Source: an uncultured Caulobacterales bacterium
GTDB lineage: Bacteria > Pseudomonadota > Alphaproteobacteria > Caulobacterales > Maricaulaceae
DNA: 64,000 nucleotides
Direction: 5' to 3'
Assembly (NCBI GenBank): GCA_938003545.1
Contig: CALKXY010000012.1
Coordinates: 1 to 64,000 of the forward strand
How positions within the stretch are numbered: the stretch's first letter is position 1; every line of letters starts with the position of its first letter. Shown piece after piece: positions 54,179 to 63,778 of the stretch. The notes below the pieces were generated by a model. That model made no database searches. It saw nothing but the letters and a program-made list of their open reading frames with translations, and had not been told where the DNA came from. Both the position numbers and the translations under genes were made by a program.

Positions 54179-55122
54179 GTTCAATGCCCAGACAGGGCGC
54201 ACTGTCTCTTGCCCCGAGTTATTATGATGCCTTGCGGCGATTGACCCTCGAATTGGCCGGAATAAATCTCGGCGCAAATCATGCCTTTTTGGTCGAAACA
54301 CGCTTGGCCCGTTTGGCCCGCGAGGAAGGCTATGACAGCCTCGACGCGATGGTCGACGAATTGTTCCAAACGGGCGGCTCGCGTTTGGCCGTGCAAGTTG
54401 TCTCCGCTCTAACAGAGCGCAATACGCATTTTTTCAAGGACCAGACGGCCTTTAAACGTCTCCGCGACGTCGTTCTGCCTGACCTACATCACAAGCGCGG
54501 CGGTGGGCGTATTCGTCTGTTGAGTTTCGGGTGTTCATCTGGGCAAGAACCCTATGGCATGGCGATGCTCCTGCATCAGATGCGCGAAGAGTTAGAAGGT
54601 CTAAAAGTTGACATTGTTGGTGTGGATTACCCCAGCCAAGCCTTAGAACGTGCCCGAGAAGGCCGATACACGCATTTCGAAGTTCAACGCGGCCTACCCA
54701 TTCGGGATTTGGTCGAGTATTTTGAAACGGATAACGCCGATTGGGTCGTAAAAGACCACATCAAAGATCAAGTCGAATTTCGGGATATTCATTTACTCTC
54801 TAAATTGGATACACTTGATGACTTCCACGCCGTCATGTTCTGCGGCAGCCTCCCGCATTATTCGGCCCCTGCGCGCGTTCGCGTCCTTCGAGGTTTGTCG
54901 GGCTTGGTCAAAGAAAATGGCTATCTCATCTTGGGGGAAGGCGAAAGTTTGAGCCAAATGAATTTTGGTTTTGACCGCGTCACAAAAAACTCTGGGCTCT
55001 ATAAAAAACGCGAAGTGATCATTGAACCAGAAATTGATCCGACATTGAAAATCCCAAATGGCCGCACGACATTTGAGAAAGATCGCAAAAAGCCACAGAA
55101 ACTAAAGACATCCAAATCGTAA
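54175..55122 (+). CDS. CheR-type protein methyltransferase-like
   Basis: 315 residues. The N-terminal helical domain (YYDALRRLTLELAGINLGANHAFLVETRLARLAREEG) and the SAM domain (TERNTHFFKDQTAFKRLRDVVLP, RLLSFGCSSGQEPYGMAMLL, VGVDYPSQALERAREGRYTHFE) match CheR. The usual CxNVLIYF segment after the last core strand is replaced by FHAVMFCGSLPHYS. The conserved Asn is thus lost, and substrate recognition may differ. A Lys-rich tail ends the protein. It would methylate chemoreceptor glutamates if a true CheR, but no receptor, CheB or CheW gene is nearby. Confidence 0.82.
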   Translation: MSSMPRQGALSLAPSYYDALRRLTLELAGINLGANHAFLVETRLARLAREEGYDSLDAMVDELFQTGGSRLAVQVVSALTERNTHFFKDQTAFKRLRDVVLPDLHHKRGGGRIRLLSFGCSSGQEPYGMAMLLHQMREELEGLKVDIVGVDYPSQALERAREGRYTHFEVQRGLPIRDLVEYFETDNADWVVKDHIKDQVEFRDIHLLSKLDTLDDFHAVMFCGSLPHYSAPARVRVLRGLSGLVKENGYLILGEGESLSQMNFGFDRVTKNSGLYKKREVIIEPEIDPTLKIPNGRTTFEKDRKKPQKLKTSKS

Positions 55123-55208
55123 ATCAGAGTTACGACTGCGGTTGACCGTGGCTATGCGGAGCGTAAAAGACGGGCTTCTAATTGCCTTGCTTTTGAAAGC
55201 CGCTTTTC

Positions 55209-56288
55209 ATGCCAGATAAAACGTCTGCTCTGCCTACCGACCTTGAAACCGTTCGCATCCGTGTCCTCGCTGAAATCGAAGGCGCGGCAGATGTTGCTGC
55301 GCTAGACGATATTCGTGTCGCTGCGCTTGGCAAAAAAGGCGAAGTCAGCCTGATGATGCGTGGCCTCGGTAAGATGAGCCCTGATGAGAAGAAAATCATG
55401 GGCCCTGCCTTGAACGGCCTAAAGACGAGCCTCAACGCCGCCGTTGAAACCCGTAAGGCGACTCTCGAAAATGCAGCATTGGACGCGGCTCTCGCCAGTG
55501 AGACGATGGATATGTCACTTCCCGTTGGAAACCCCAGCGGCACACTTCATCCTGTCAGCCAAGTCATGGAAGAAATGGCGGCTATCTTTTCCGATATGGG
55601 ATTCTCTGTCGCCGAAGGTCCAGATATCGAAGACGACTTCCATAATTTCACAGCCTTGAATTTCCCGCCAGGTCATCCTGCGCGTGATATGCATGATACG
55701 TTCTTTTTGGAAGACGGCGAGAAAGTCCTACGGACACATACCTCGCCCGTTCAAATCCGTACAATGATCAACCAAAAGCCGCCCATCCGCATCATTGCAC
55801 CGGGCCGGACATATCGATCTGATTCAGATCAAACCCATACGCCCATGTTCCATCAGGTCGAAGGCCTCGTGATCGATAAAGGCATTCACATGGGCCACCT
55901 GAAAGGTGTCTTGATGGATTTCGTCAGTGCGTTTTTCGAAACAGATGTAGACGTGCAATTCCGCCCACATCACTTCCCGTTCACAGAACCCAGCGCCGAA
56001 ATGGACGTGCGCTATGAACGCGACGGTGCAGCGATCAAAATTGGCCAAGGTGAAAAATGGATGGAAATTCTCGGCTGCGGCATGGTGCATCCCAATGTAC
56101 TGCGCGCCTGCGGCCTTGACCCAGATGAATATCAAGGCTTCGCTTTTGGTATGGGCGTCGACCGCCTCGCCATGCTAAAATACGGCATGCCAGACCTGCG
56201 CGATATGTTCGCGAGCGATACACGCTGGCTAGGGCACTATGGCTTCAACCCGTTGGTTCAAGCCAACTTAGCAACAGGATTAAGCTAA
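55209..56288 (+). CDS. pheS: Phenylalanyl-tRNA synthetase alpha subunit
   Basis: 359 residues. An N-terminal coiled-coil domain (1-100) is followed by the class II catalytic core: [30 protein letters not shown] (motif 1), [13 protein letters not shown] with the [17 protein letters not shown] motif 2, and [15 protein letters not shown] (motif 3). The stop shares a base with the ATG of the following unknown gene (TAATG). It makes an alpha2beta2 enzyme with PheT. Confidence 0.97.
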   Translation: MPDKTSALPTDLETVRIRVLAEIEGAADVAALDDIRVAALGKKGEVSLMMRGLGKMSPDEKKIMGPALNGLKTSLNAAVETRKATLENAALDAALASETMDMSLPVGNPSGTLHPVSQVMEEMAAIFSDMGFSVAEGPDIEDDFHNFTALNFPPGHPARDMHDTFFLEDGEKVLRTHTSPVQIRTMINQKPPIRIIAPGRTYRSDSDQTHTPMFHQVEGLVIDKGIHMGHLKGVLMDFVSAFFETDVDVQFRPHHFPFTEPSAEMDVRYERDGAAIKIGQGEKWMEILGCGMVHPNVLRACGLDPDEYQGFAFGMGVDRLAMLKYGMPDLRDMFASDTRWLGHYGFNPLVQANLATGLS

Positions 56289-56968
56289 TGCCCATTCCTA
56301 CAGGATCTTCAGACACAGCCGGCAGTAAGCCTGCAGCGGCGCTTCTCAAACGGATCGACATCGGTTTAACGACAGGTGTAATCGCTGTATTTGTCGCTTT
56401 TATGTCACTGCTTGTCGCACGCGCGCAGACCAAAATGGCGCTCGAGTCACAGAAAGCCTCCGTCCTGCCAATTATCGCCCTTGATATGGGATATGAAAAT
56501 ATCGGCGACCGCAGCAATGCAGCCTTTGTCGTGCGCCTAACCAATGTGGGCGCAGGTATCGCACATATTCAGAATGTGACGCCCACACAAAACGGCGAAC
56601 CTATTGCGGATATCGCAGCCTTTGATAACGCCATCATGAATGGTCGCATGCGCAGCAATGTCGGCTTTCCCGTTACCTCAGCCGCCGCAGGATTTTTGCG
56701 TGCAGGTGCCAGCGTAGAACCACGCCGTTACCGTATGGGCGCAGCCGGGTCTGAACTTGGGGCCTATCTACGCGGAGAATATGGAACACCTATGGACGGA
56801 ATGGATCTCGAAGCGTGTTATTGTTCCGTCTTCAAAGATTGCTGGACCGTCAAATATCTCGACCGTAAACTCCCGACACCCGTGAAAAGCTGCGGCATTG
56901 AAGACGCTCCCGTCGATTATTTCCAAACCTATATCGACCAAACCGCCGCAAAACGCCTCGCTAAATAA
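56288..56968 (+). CDS. Unknown single-pass membrane protein inside pheS-pheT
   Basis: 226 residues, not recognised. One membrane segment at about 27-46 (TGVIAVFVAFMSLLVARA) has a short N-terminal cytoplasmic part, then a mostly soluble region with an Ig-like or beta-rich look (AAFVVRLTNVGAGIAHIQNVTP, GYENIGDRSN). Cys residues occur near 180 (EACYCSVFKDCW) and 201. The start overlaps the pheS stop by one base, so translation is coupled. pheT follows 38 bases after its stop. pheS and pheT are usually adjacent, so this is an insertion of one gene. Confidence 0.65.
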   Translation: MPIPTGSSDTAGSKPAAALLKRIDIGLTTGVIAVFVAFMSLLVARAQTKMALESQKASVLPIIALDMGYENIGDRSNAAFVVRLTNVGAGIAHIQNVTPTQNGEPIADIAAFDNAIMNGRMRSNVGFPVTSAAAGFLRAGASVEPRRYRMGAAGSELGAYLRGEYGTPMDGMDLEACYCSVFKDCWTVKYLDRKLPTPVKSCGIEDAPVDYFQTYIDQTAAKRLAK

Positions 56969-57006
56969 GATCGCTCGGTAAGAGCAAAACAGAGTAAAGT
57001 AATCCG

Positions 57007-59397
57007 ATGAAATTCACGCTGTCTTGGCTGAAACGCCACCTGAAAACAGACGCTACGATCGAGCAAGTCGCGGAAGCCATGACGCTTGCGGGGTTGGAAG
57101 TCGAAGAGATCATTGATCCAGCCAAGGCACTTTCCGCCTTTACGATTGCGCATGTCACATCCGCCGAAAAACATCCTGACGCGGATAAGCTGCAAGTTTG
57201 CCAAGTTGAGACTGTCGACGGGCCAAAACAAATCGTCTGCGGCGCGCCAAATGCACGTGCAGGGATTGCTGTCGCTTATGCACCGCTCGGCGCTTTCATT
57301 CCGGGACTTGATTTCAGCCTTGATAAGAAACCCCGCAAAATTCGCGGCGTGGAATCCTCTGGCATGATGTGTTCTGGCAAAGAGCTGGAAATGGGTGATG
57401 ATCATGACGGTATTTTGGAACTCGACCCGACAGATTATCCTGTCGGCCAAGCTGTGTCAGACGCCATGGGCGCGAATGATCCCGTAATTGATTTTGAAGT
57501 CACACCCAACCGTCCCGATTGGCTTGGTGTGAATTCGATTGCACGTGATTTGGCGGCAGTTGGGTTAGGCGAGCTTATTACGCCCGAAATTACACCTGTC
57601 GCGGGTACGTTCCCTTGCGACCAAGAAATTATCATTGAAGACACAGACGGGTGTCCCGCCTTTGTTGGCCGGATTATCAAAGGCGTCAAAAACGGACCCT
57701 CCCCGCAATGGTTACAAGATTGGCTGAAATCCATCGGCCTGCGGCCTATTTCGGCGCTCGTCGATATAACGAATTTCGTCACATATGACCGCGCGCGACC
57801 TTTGCATTTTTATGACCTAAATAAAATCCAAGGCGCGATGACTGTGCGGCGCGGACAGACCGAAAACTTCGACGCATTGGATGACAATAATTACACAGCC
57901 ACAGACGCAGATATCGTGATCACAGATACATCTGGCATTCTAGGTCTTGGCGGCATTGTCGGCGGCGAGTCGACAGGCGTTGATGAAAACACGACCGATA
58001 TTTTGATCGAGGCGGCCTATTTTGACCCGCTCACCATTCGTCGGTCAGCCAAGCGCCTGACTGTAAACTCAGACGCGAAATACCGTTTTGAACGCGGTGT
58101 GGATACAGGCGGCCTCATTGAAGGTGCAGAGCTTGCAACACGCCTCGTACTCGACATTTGCGGCGGCGAAGCAAGCGAGATTAAAATCGCAGGCAACATA
58201 CCCGCCGCGCCCGCAGACGTCATATTCAATACAGACTTAGTCAAACGCCTAACAGGCCTAGAGCTCTCTGACGCTGAAATGGAAACTATCCTCACTGACC
58301 TCGGTTTCGGGGTCGCCAAAGGTGATATGTGGACAATCACCGTGCCGTCATTCCGCCGCGACGCCGTCGCGGGTGCGGACCTTGTCGAAGAAATTGCGCG
58401 TATTCACGGGTTTCATAACCTAGAAGCGGTTAGCTTGCCGCCCCTGCCTGGGCGACGTGAACCTACCGCGACTCTGACGCAGAACCGCACACGCCTCGCG
58501 CGCCGTGCACTGGCTCTGAATGGGTTAAATGAAGCAATTACATGGTCTTTTGCGTTAAAAGATCACGCCGAAGTCTTTGACGGTGGACAAGACACTCTCG
58601 GCCTCGATAATCCAATTTCAAATGACTTGAATTGGATGCGTCCTAGCGCGCTTATTCATCTGCTCCTCGCGGGTCAACGTAGCGCCAATGATGGTTACCC
58701 TGGTGCAGCTTTGTTCGAACTGGGTCCAATCTTCCGTGGTACATCCCCAGATGAGCAATCACTCTCTCTCGCAGGTATTCGCCGTGTCGAACCTGTGCGC
58801 AATTGGGCAGGTGCCGTTGAAATCACGGCGCTAACAGCCAAAGCCGACGTCATCACGGCGCTTAACGCGATGGGCGCAAATACAGATAATTTGCAAACGA
58901 TGGACGCTATTGGATCTTATTGGCATCCAGGTCGTTCCGCGAGCTTACGCCTTGGACCGAAAAACGCCTTGGCCAGTTTCGGCGAGCTGCACCCACGGGT
59001 CCTAAAAGCTCTTGGGATTGAGGGCCGTGTCGTTGCCTTTGAAATTTCGCCCGACAACCTGCCTGCGCCGCGCAAGAAATCAGCCAGCAAAGCCAAACCT
59101 GCCTTAGCACTCTCAGAGCTCATGCCTGTCCATCGGGACTTCGCCTTTATCGTCGCGGAAGACATCCGGTCAGGTGATATTCTGCGCGCCGCTAAGGGTG
59201 CAGATAAACAGCTGATCAGCGATGTTTCGCTATTCGATGTATATCGCGGGAAAGGCGTTGAGGACGGCCATAAAAGCCTCGCCATCGACGTCACACTCGC
59301 GCCAAAAGCGGCAACACTTACCGACGCGGACATTGAAGCCGTCAGCGGCAAGATTATTGATAAGGTGATGAAAGCGGGTGGGCGTCTGCGGGGTTAA
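57007..59397 (+). CDS. pheT: Phenylalanyl-tRNA synthetase beta subunit
   Basis: 796 residues with the full domain set: N-terminal tRNA-binding OB fold (HVTSAEKHPDADKLQVCQVE, QIVCGAPNARAG), B1/B3-B4 editing region (FEVTPNRPDWLGVNSIARDLAAVG, ERGVD), B5 DNA-binding-like domain (ITVPSFRRDAVAGADLVEEIARIHG), class II-like core and C-terminal FDX-ACB domain (PVHRDFAFIVAEDIRSGD, LFDVYRGKGVEDGHKSLAIDVTL). It pairs with PheS. Confidence 0.97.
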   Translation: MKFTLSWLKRHLKTDATIEQVAEAMTLAGLEVEEIIDPAKALSAFTIAHVTSAEKHPDADKLQVCQVETVDGPKQIVCGAPNARAGIAVAYAPLGAFIPGLDFSLDKKPRKIRGVESSGMMCSGKELEMGDDHDGILELDPTDYPVGQAVSDAMGANDPVIDFEVTPNRPDWLGVNSIARDLAAVGLGELITPEITPVAGTFPCDQEIIIEDTDGCPAFVGRIIKGVKNGPSPQWLQDWLKSIGLRPISALVDITNFVTYDRARPLHFYDLNKIQGAMTVRRGQTENFDALDDNNYTATDADIVITDTSGILGLGGIVGGESTGVDENTTDILIEAAYFDPLTIRRSAKRLTVNSDAKYRFERGVDTGGLIEGAELATRLVLDICGGEASEIKIAGNIPAAPADVIFNTDLVKRLTGLELSDAEMETILTDLGFGVAKGDMWTITVPSFRRDAVAGADLVEEIARIHGFHNLEAVSLPPLPGRREPTATLTQNRTRLARRALALNGLNEAITWSFALKDHAEVFDGGQDTLGLDNPISNDLNWMRPSALIHLLLAGQRSANDGYPGAALFELGPIFRGTSPDEQSLSLAGIRRVEPVRNWAGAVEITALTAKADVITALNAMGANTDNLQTMDAIGSYWHPGRSASLRLGPKNALASFGELHPRVLKALGIEGRVVAFEISPDNLPAPRKKSASKAKPALALSELMPVHRDFAFIVAEDIRSGDILRAAKGADKQLISDVSLFDVYRGKGVEDGHKSLAIDVTLAPKAATLTDADIEAVSGKIIDKVMKAGGRLRG

Positions 59398-59424
59398 CCC
59401 CTCTTTGCGGCGGGTTCGCCCGCC
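59390..59424 (+). terminator. Terminator-like structure after pheT
   Basis: GGGGTTAACCCC (59390-59401) is a perfect palindrome over the pheT stop, and GGCGGG-TTCG-CCCGCC (59409-59424) is a 6-bp stem with a stable TTCG loop. There is no U-run, so it may attenuate rather than end transcription into the DCC gene. Confidence 0.5.
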
Positions 59425-59509
59425 ATCCATTCCGCACTCTCAAATTCTGCTGGCCACATTTCGCAATCCTAGGGTCGCCTTTCATAATAGAACACGCTAC
59501 CGCGATAAA

Positions 59510-59971
59510 ATGAAAGCCTATAGCTACCGCACCGATCCAAACGTCCCGAAATTTACGGATGATCGTGCGGTTCTTGTCTTTGACGGGTATTGCGTAATGT
59601 GTTCAGGCTTTATGCGCTTTATCATGCGCAAGGACCAGCGGCATTACTTTCGATTGCTCCCAGCACAAAGCCCGCTCGGCGAGGCGCTCTACACACATTA
59701 CGGTTTAAAAGCAGGTGATTACGATAGCGTCCTTTTAATTGAAGACGGCCAAGTTCGCGTAAAGTGGGATGCATCCTTGGCTGTATTCGAAGGACTCGGT
59801 TGGCCATGGAAATTAGCGATGATTGGCCCCGTTTTACCGACGTTTTTGGCTAATCCACTTTATGATTTCATCGCGCGTAATCGCATTAAATGGTTTGGAC
59901 GGCGAGAGATCTGCATGCTCCCGACGGCAGAAAGCCAAGCGCGGTTTTTAATCCCTGAAAGTCAGAAATGA
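59510..59971 (+). CDS. DCC-family thiol-disulfide-like protein (DUF393)
   Basis: 153 residues from ATG 59510. The DUF393/DCC motif is at residues 24-29 (FDGYCVMC), then an FIMRKDQRHYFRLLPAQSPLG region and the WGxDASLAVFEGLGWPW-like core (KWDASLAVFEGLGWPWKLAMIG). Function unknown; some members are linked to redox. The stop overlaps the next ATG (ATGA), so it is coupled to the DUF4166 fusion gene. Confidence 0.88.
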   Translation: MKAYSYRTDPNVPKFTDDRAVLVFDGYCVMCSGFMRFIMRKDQRHYFRLLPAQSPLGEALYTHYGLKAGDYDSVLLIEDGQVRVKWDASLAVFEGLGWPWKLAMIGPVLPTFLANPLYDFIARNRIKWFGRREICMLPTAESQARFLIPESQK

Positions 59972-61608
59972 AGGTTTTAATTATTGGGGGTTACGGGACA
60001 TTTGGCTTTGGCATGGCCGAACGTTTAGCAGACCAATCGGGACTAGAGCTTATCCTCGCGGGTCGATCCTTGACGAAAGCGCAAACGGCTTGCGCAAGGC
60101 TCTCGGGGGCTGCGACGTTCACACCGCTACAACTAAACCGAAACGCTTTCACACTGGACTTCAAGCCGGACCTCATCATCGATGCATCTGGCCCGTTCCA
60201 AGCCTATGGCAACCAGACCGTAGTGGATTACTGCTTGGCCCAGCGCATTCATTATGCCGATATTTCGGATGACGGTAATTTTGTGGCTGCCGTAATGGCG
60301 CAAAATGACGCTGCGAAGCTGGCGGGCATTACGCTCATCTCTGGCCTGTCTACGTGTCCCGTTTTGAGTGCAATTGGCCTGCGCGAAATTGAACGTATTA
60401 TTGGTCCCGCAACGGATGTTACAATTGGAATCGCGCCTTCACCTAAGGCAGACTTAGGCCGAAATGTCGTTGCTGCCGTTGTGAATTACGCAGGACAAAC
60501 TCGCGTCAGTGTTTTGCGGAACGGACATATTGTCAATGTCGCAGGTCTAACCGAGACGCGGGATGAGACGATCTGTGTTCCAGGCGATGTGCCCTTGCCG
60601 CGCTTGCCTTTTGCCGTTGCGGACGCACCCGACGCGCTTGTTCTACAGAGAGACTTTAGCGGGTTAAATAATATCTGGACAGGCGCTGGGACGCGGCCTG
60701 TCTGGCTGCACCGTCTTTTGGTTTTACTGTCTAAAGGTGTCGCCAAAGGCATCGGGCCCAAATTGACCCCTTTCGCTGACCTCTTCCACCGCGCACGCGG
60801 GATGTTCCGTATCGGCATACATCGCGGCGGTATGGTGGTGCATGCGTCCAATACAAATGACGCGGCAAGTTGGCATTTAGTGGCCGAAGGCGATCATGGG
60901 CCGCGCATCCCCGCTTTGCCCGTTGTCGCCTTGGTTCGGGACATGATGCGAGGCAACACGTCAAAACCCGGTGCCTATTCTGGGCATCAAGTTATTGGCC
61001 TTGCCGAACTCGGGCCTGAATTTGCAAAATTAAATATTGCCTATGGCCTCCACTTCGATAGTCAAAATTTAGCGGTCTATGAGCAGCTCATGGGCGAGGC
61101 CTATACTCGTCTACATCCCAGCCTTATTGATCTGCACCGCACAGGCCGCGGCCGAAAATTCACGGGCCGTTGCCACGTCACGCGCGGGAAAAATCCGCTA
61201 TCTCATATCGTTGCAGCCGTCGTTGGGTTTCCTAAAAGCGGTAAGGATGTACCCGTGAGTGTCACAGTCACGCCAACCCAAACAGGTGAGAATTGGACCC
61301 GAAATTTCGGCGGTAAGGTTTTCAGTAGCCATCACAGCTGCGGTGAAAAACGATGGGCCCGTCATGTCACAGAACGCTTCGGCCCTATGGCTATTCATAT
61401 GGCGATCATTGAAGAGTCAGGCAATTTGCGGATTAAAACACAAGGGTGGTCTATATTCGGCCTCACGCTGCCTTCGTTTCTGAAACCAGGCGGCGATGTA
61501 TTTGAAACACAAGATGACCAAGGTCGCTTCGTGTTTCATGTCGATCTGAAAGCGCCCATTTTTGGACGGCTCTGTAAATATGAGGGCTGGCTGGAGCCTG
61601 AAGCCTGA
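59968..61608 (+). CDS. Saccharopine dehydrogenase-like NADP-binding protein fused to DUF4166
   Basis: 546 residues. An N-terminal Rossmann domain (VLIIGGYGTFGFGMAERLAD, then SLTKAQTACARL and DLIIDASGPFQAYG) is of the saccharopine dehydrogenase type. A middle region (about 200-340) contains hydrophobic helices. From residue 365 there is a DUF4166 domain (GRCHVTRGKNPLSHIVAAVVGFP, GENWTRNFGGKVFSS, RFVFHVDL). The reaction is unknown, probably a membrane-associated oxidoreductase. It is translationally coupled to the DCC gene. Confidence 0.85.
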   Translation: MKVLIIGGYGTFGFGMAERLADQSGLELILAGRSLTKAQTACARLSGAATFTPLQLNRNAFTLDFKPDLIIDASGPFQAYGNQTVVDYCLAQRIHYADISDDGNFVAAVMAQNDAAKLAGITLISGLSTCPVLSAIGLREIERIIGPATDVTIGIAPSPKADLGRNVVAAVVNYAGQTRVSVLRNGHIVNVAGLTETRDETICVPGDVPLPRLPFAVADAPDALVLQRDFSGLNNIWTGAGTRPVWLHRLLVLLSKGVAKGIGPKLTPFADLFHRARGMFRIGIHRGGMVVHASNTNDAASWHLVAEGDHGPRIPALPVVALVRDMMRGNTSKPGAYSGHQVIGLAELGPEFAKLNIAYGLHFDSQNLAVYEQLMGEAYTRLHPSLIDLHRTGRGRKFTGRCHVTRGKNPLSHIVAAVVGFPKSGKDVPVSVTVTPTQTGENWTRNFGGKVFSSHHSCGEKRWARHVTERFGPMAIHMAIIEESGNLRIKTQGWSIFGLTLPSFLKPGGDVFETQDDQGRFVFHVDLKAPIFGRLCKYEGWLEPEA

Positions 61609-61613
61609 CCTGC

Positions 61614-62285
61614 CTAAATCGGAATATAACCGCGTCTGCGTGTATAGCTCGTGTAACCAATATTTGCGCCAAGGCGCACGCCCGCACCCGCGCGTACAGG
61701 TGCTAAGGTAATTCCATTTGCGCGCTCATAATGCACAGCCATGCCTGCGACAAGGAAAGCGGATCCGTCAACACCAGGGAAGCGGCGGAAGAGATCATCT
61801 GGGTCGTCCAGATCATACACAAGTGTAAAGACTCGGCTGACTTCCGCGCCAGCATCAACACCGACTGTTGGTCCCGCCCAATAGACTTTTTGCGACCGGC
61901 CATCCTTCATCCAGAGCGTACCTTTGCCGTATTTCGCGCCAAAGATGAGCGCGCCGCCGCCCTCTTCGCCCGTAATATATCCAACAGGACGGCCTTGGCC
62001 TTTAAACAGGCGCTCAATGGTTGAGGCGGCACTTTCGGCTGTTACGCCCAAATGGTCAGAAATGGCATTCGCGAGTTCCGATTCATTATAGCCCTGTTTT
62101 TTTACACCTTGTGTATTCGGGGTTTCGCCTTGCGGATAGCCATTTGGATTATTGGCTTGGCTTGGTGTGGAAGAACAGGCGGATAAAGCCAAAGCAGTCG
62201 CGCAGACCACAATCAACGCCATCGTTGTCCAATTGAGTTTGGGAAGGTTTTTTGCTGGATTATACATGGTCACGGTGTCGACCAT
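61614..62285 (-). CDS. eipA: DUF1134 (EipA-like) envelope protein
   Basis: 223 residues with an N-terminal membrane segment and lipobox-like Cys (VVCATALALSACSS). The DUF1134 core: GVTAESAASTIERLFKGQGRPVGYITGEEGGGALIFGAKYGKGTLW, VGVDAGAEVSRVFTLVYDLDDPDDLFRRFPGVDGSAFLVAGM. In Brucella the EipA protein of this family is needed for envelope integrity and its gene is a CtrA target. The precise start is uncertain (62285 or 62267). It follows the 62302 membrane gene on the same strand. Confidence 0.88.
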   Translation of the reverse strand: MVDTVTMYNPAKNLPKLNWTTMALIVVCATALALSACSSTPSQANNPNGYPQGETPNTQGVKKQGYNESELANAISDHLGVTAESAASTIERLFKGQGRPVGYITGEEGGGALIFGAKYGKGTLWMKDGRSQKVYWAGPTVGVDAGAEVSRVFTLVYDLDDPDDLFRRFPGVDGSAFLVAGMAVHYERANGITLAPVRAGAGVRLGANIGYTSYTRRRGYIPI

Positions 62286-62301
62286 CGTAGTTAATGTTGC
62301 G

Positions 62302-62880
62302 TTAATCCCATGTGTCCTTTGACTTACGATTTCGCAAGATCACCGCAAGGCTACCAGCAAGAGTTAAGCCCAGAGACATTGGGATGAGCGGTAAAAAGAA
62401 AGCCATTTTCAATGACGTGAAAACACCCGCAAAACTGCCCATCACCTCAGATGACGTCGCCAGCACTAAGGCCAGCGCGCTGTCTTCCAGAAAATCAAAG
62501 AGAAGAAATCCCATTGGAGCCAATAACAGCCAACGCCAACGCCAACGCGTCTTGATGAGCCCTAAAGCCGACAGGCCAAATGCGATAAGAGCTTCGAACA
62601 GCCATGTTTGCAAAAACATATAAGGGACATCGAAACCCAGTGCCGCATATTTAATACGGCGGCCTTCGGCACTCAGCGTTTCAATTGCAGCGACGGCCTC
62701 AGCCCCAGAATAAAAACCTCGGCCTTGAAGGTAATCATATCCCTCCAACCGTATCAGTTGTCCAAAGGGTCCAGGACCCACATACCAAATCACATAGAGC
62801 CCATAGACAATGATAAGCGCAACGAGACGCCACCCTGAGAATCGGTGGTAATTATGTCCTTGCGGAATTTTGCCGATCAT
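62302..62880 (-). CDS. Small membrane protein downstream of oxyR
   Basis: 192 residues from ATG 62880 with four membrane segments (LVALIIVYGLYVIWYV, VPYMFLQTWLFEALIAFGLSALG, WLLLAPMGFLLFDFLED, FLPLIPMSLGLTLAGSLAVIL). I do not recognise a family. It starts 10 bases after the oxyR stop, so it is likely transcribed with oxyR. Confidence 0.6.
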   Translation of the reverse strand: MIGKIPQGHNYHRFSGWRLVALIIVYGLYVIWYVGPGPFGQLIRLEGYDYLQGRGFYSGAEAVAAIETLSAEGRRIKYAALGFDVPYMFLQTWLFEALIAFGLSALGLIKTRWRWRWLLLAPMGFLLFDFLEDSALALVLATSSEVMGSFAGVFTSLKMAFFLPLIPMSLGLTLAGSLAVILRNRKSKDTWD

Positions 62881-62890
62881 AAGTTTAGCC

Positions 62891-63778
62891 TTACACCAAA
62901 ACGCCAGATATTTGCTTTGCGACCGCCTCAATCAAAACCCGCCGCGGCGAGCTTTTGCGGAAGGTGAGATTGAGCTGACGCGTTGCCCCCTTACTGCGCA
63001 GTGGTTTGACGCCAATATTGGGTCGATCCAACCAACCTGAACTTTGTGCTAAGGCAGGAACAATCGAAATGCCCTGTCCCGCCGCAACGAGGCTGATAAT
63101 GGTTTCCAAACTTGTCACACTCGTTTCAGCTAAAGTCGTGCGGCTTTGCAACCGACATAAATCAACGGTCTGATCCCGAAAACAATGCCCCTCTGATAGC
63201 AATATCATTTGATCGAGCGGTAGATCGGATACATTTAATTTATCTAACTCCGCCAAATTATGGCCGATTGGATGAATGACCAATAAAGGTTCATCATAAA
63301 GCGGTATGGCCAAGAGACGTGAGGTGACAGGCGGCGTGGCGAGGATAGCGACGTCTAAATCGCCATTTAACAAATTCTCGGTTAGGCGATCCGTAATATT
63401 TTCTCGAAAGACCAATTCCAAACGCGGAAATGTCGTACCTAATACCCGTAAAACATCTGGGACTAAAAAGGGAGAGATGGTTGGAATAGATCCGAATCGA
63501 AACTGCCCCGAAAATGGGTCACTCGCCTCTGCGGTGATTGAACGAATGGCATCAACAGCCGTCAAAGCGTCTTCCGCAAGCGCCAAAACACGCTGGCCGA
63601 TAGGGGTCAACATAGCCGCACGTTTGGTCCGCTCAATCAAGGTCACACCCAGATCAGCTTCGAGTTTTTGCAATTGCACGGATAAGGTTGGCTGACTGAC
63701 GTTACAGCTTTCCGCCGCCTTACCGAAATGGCCGTGACGTGCGATAGCTTGGAGATATATGAGGTCACGTATATTCAT
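62891..63778 (-). CDS. oxyR: Hydrogen-peroxide sensing regulator OxyR (LysR family)
   Basis: 295 residues from ATG 63778 (MNIRDLIYLQ matches family starts; a GTG at 63784 is in frame). N-terminal HTH (HFGKAAESCNVSQPTLSVQLQKLEADLG), then the LysR effector domain. The redox cysteines are kept: EGHCFRDQTVDLC, nine residues apart as Cys199/Cys208 of E. coli. The divergent katG is the classical target. Confidence 0.93.
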   Translation of the reverse strand: MNIRDLIYLQAIARHGHFGKAAESCNVSQPTLSVQLQKLEADLGVTLIERTKRAAMLTPIGQRVLALAEDALTAVDAIRSITAEASDPFSGQFRFGSIPTISPFLVPDVLRVLGTTFPRLELVFRENITDRLTENLLNGDLDVAILATPPVTSRLLAIPLYDEPLLVIHPIGHNLAELDKLNVSDLPLDQMILLSEGHCFRDQTVDLCRLQSRTTLAETSVTSLETIISLVAAGQGISIVPALAQSSGWLDRPNIGVKPLRSKGATRQLNLTFRKSSPRRVLIEAVAKQISGVLV

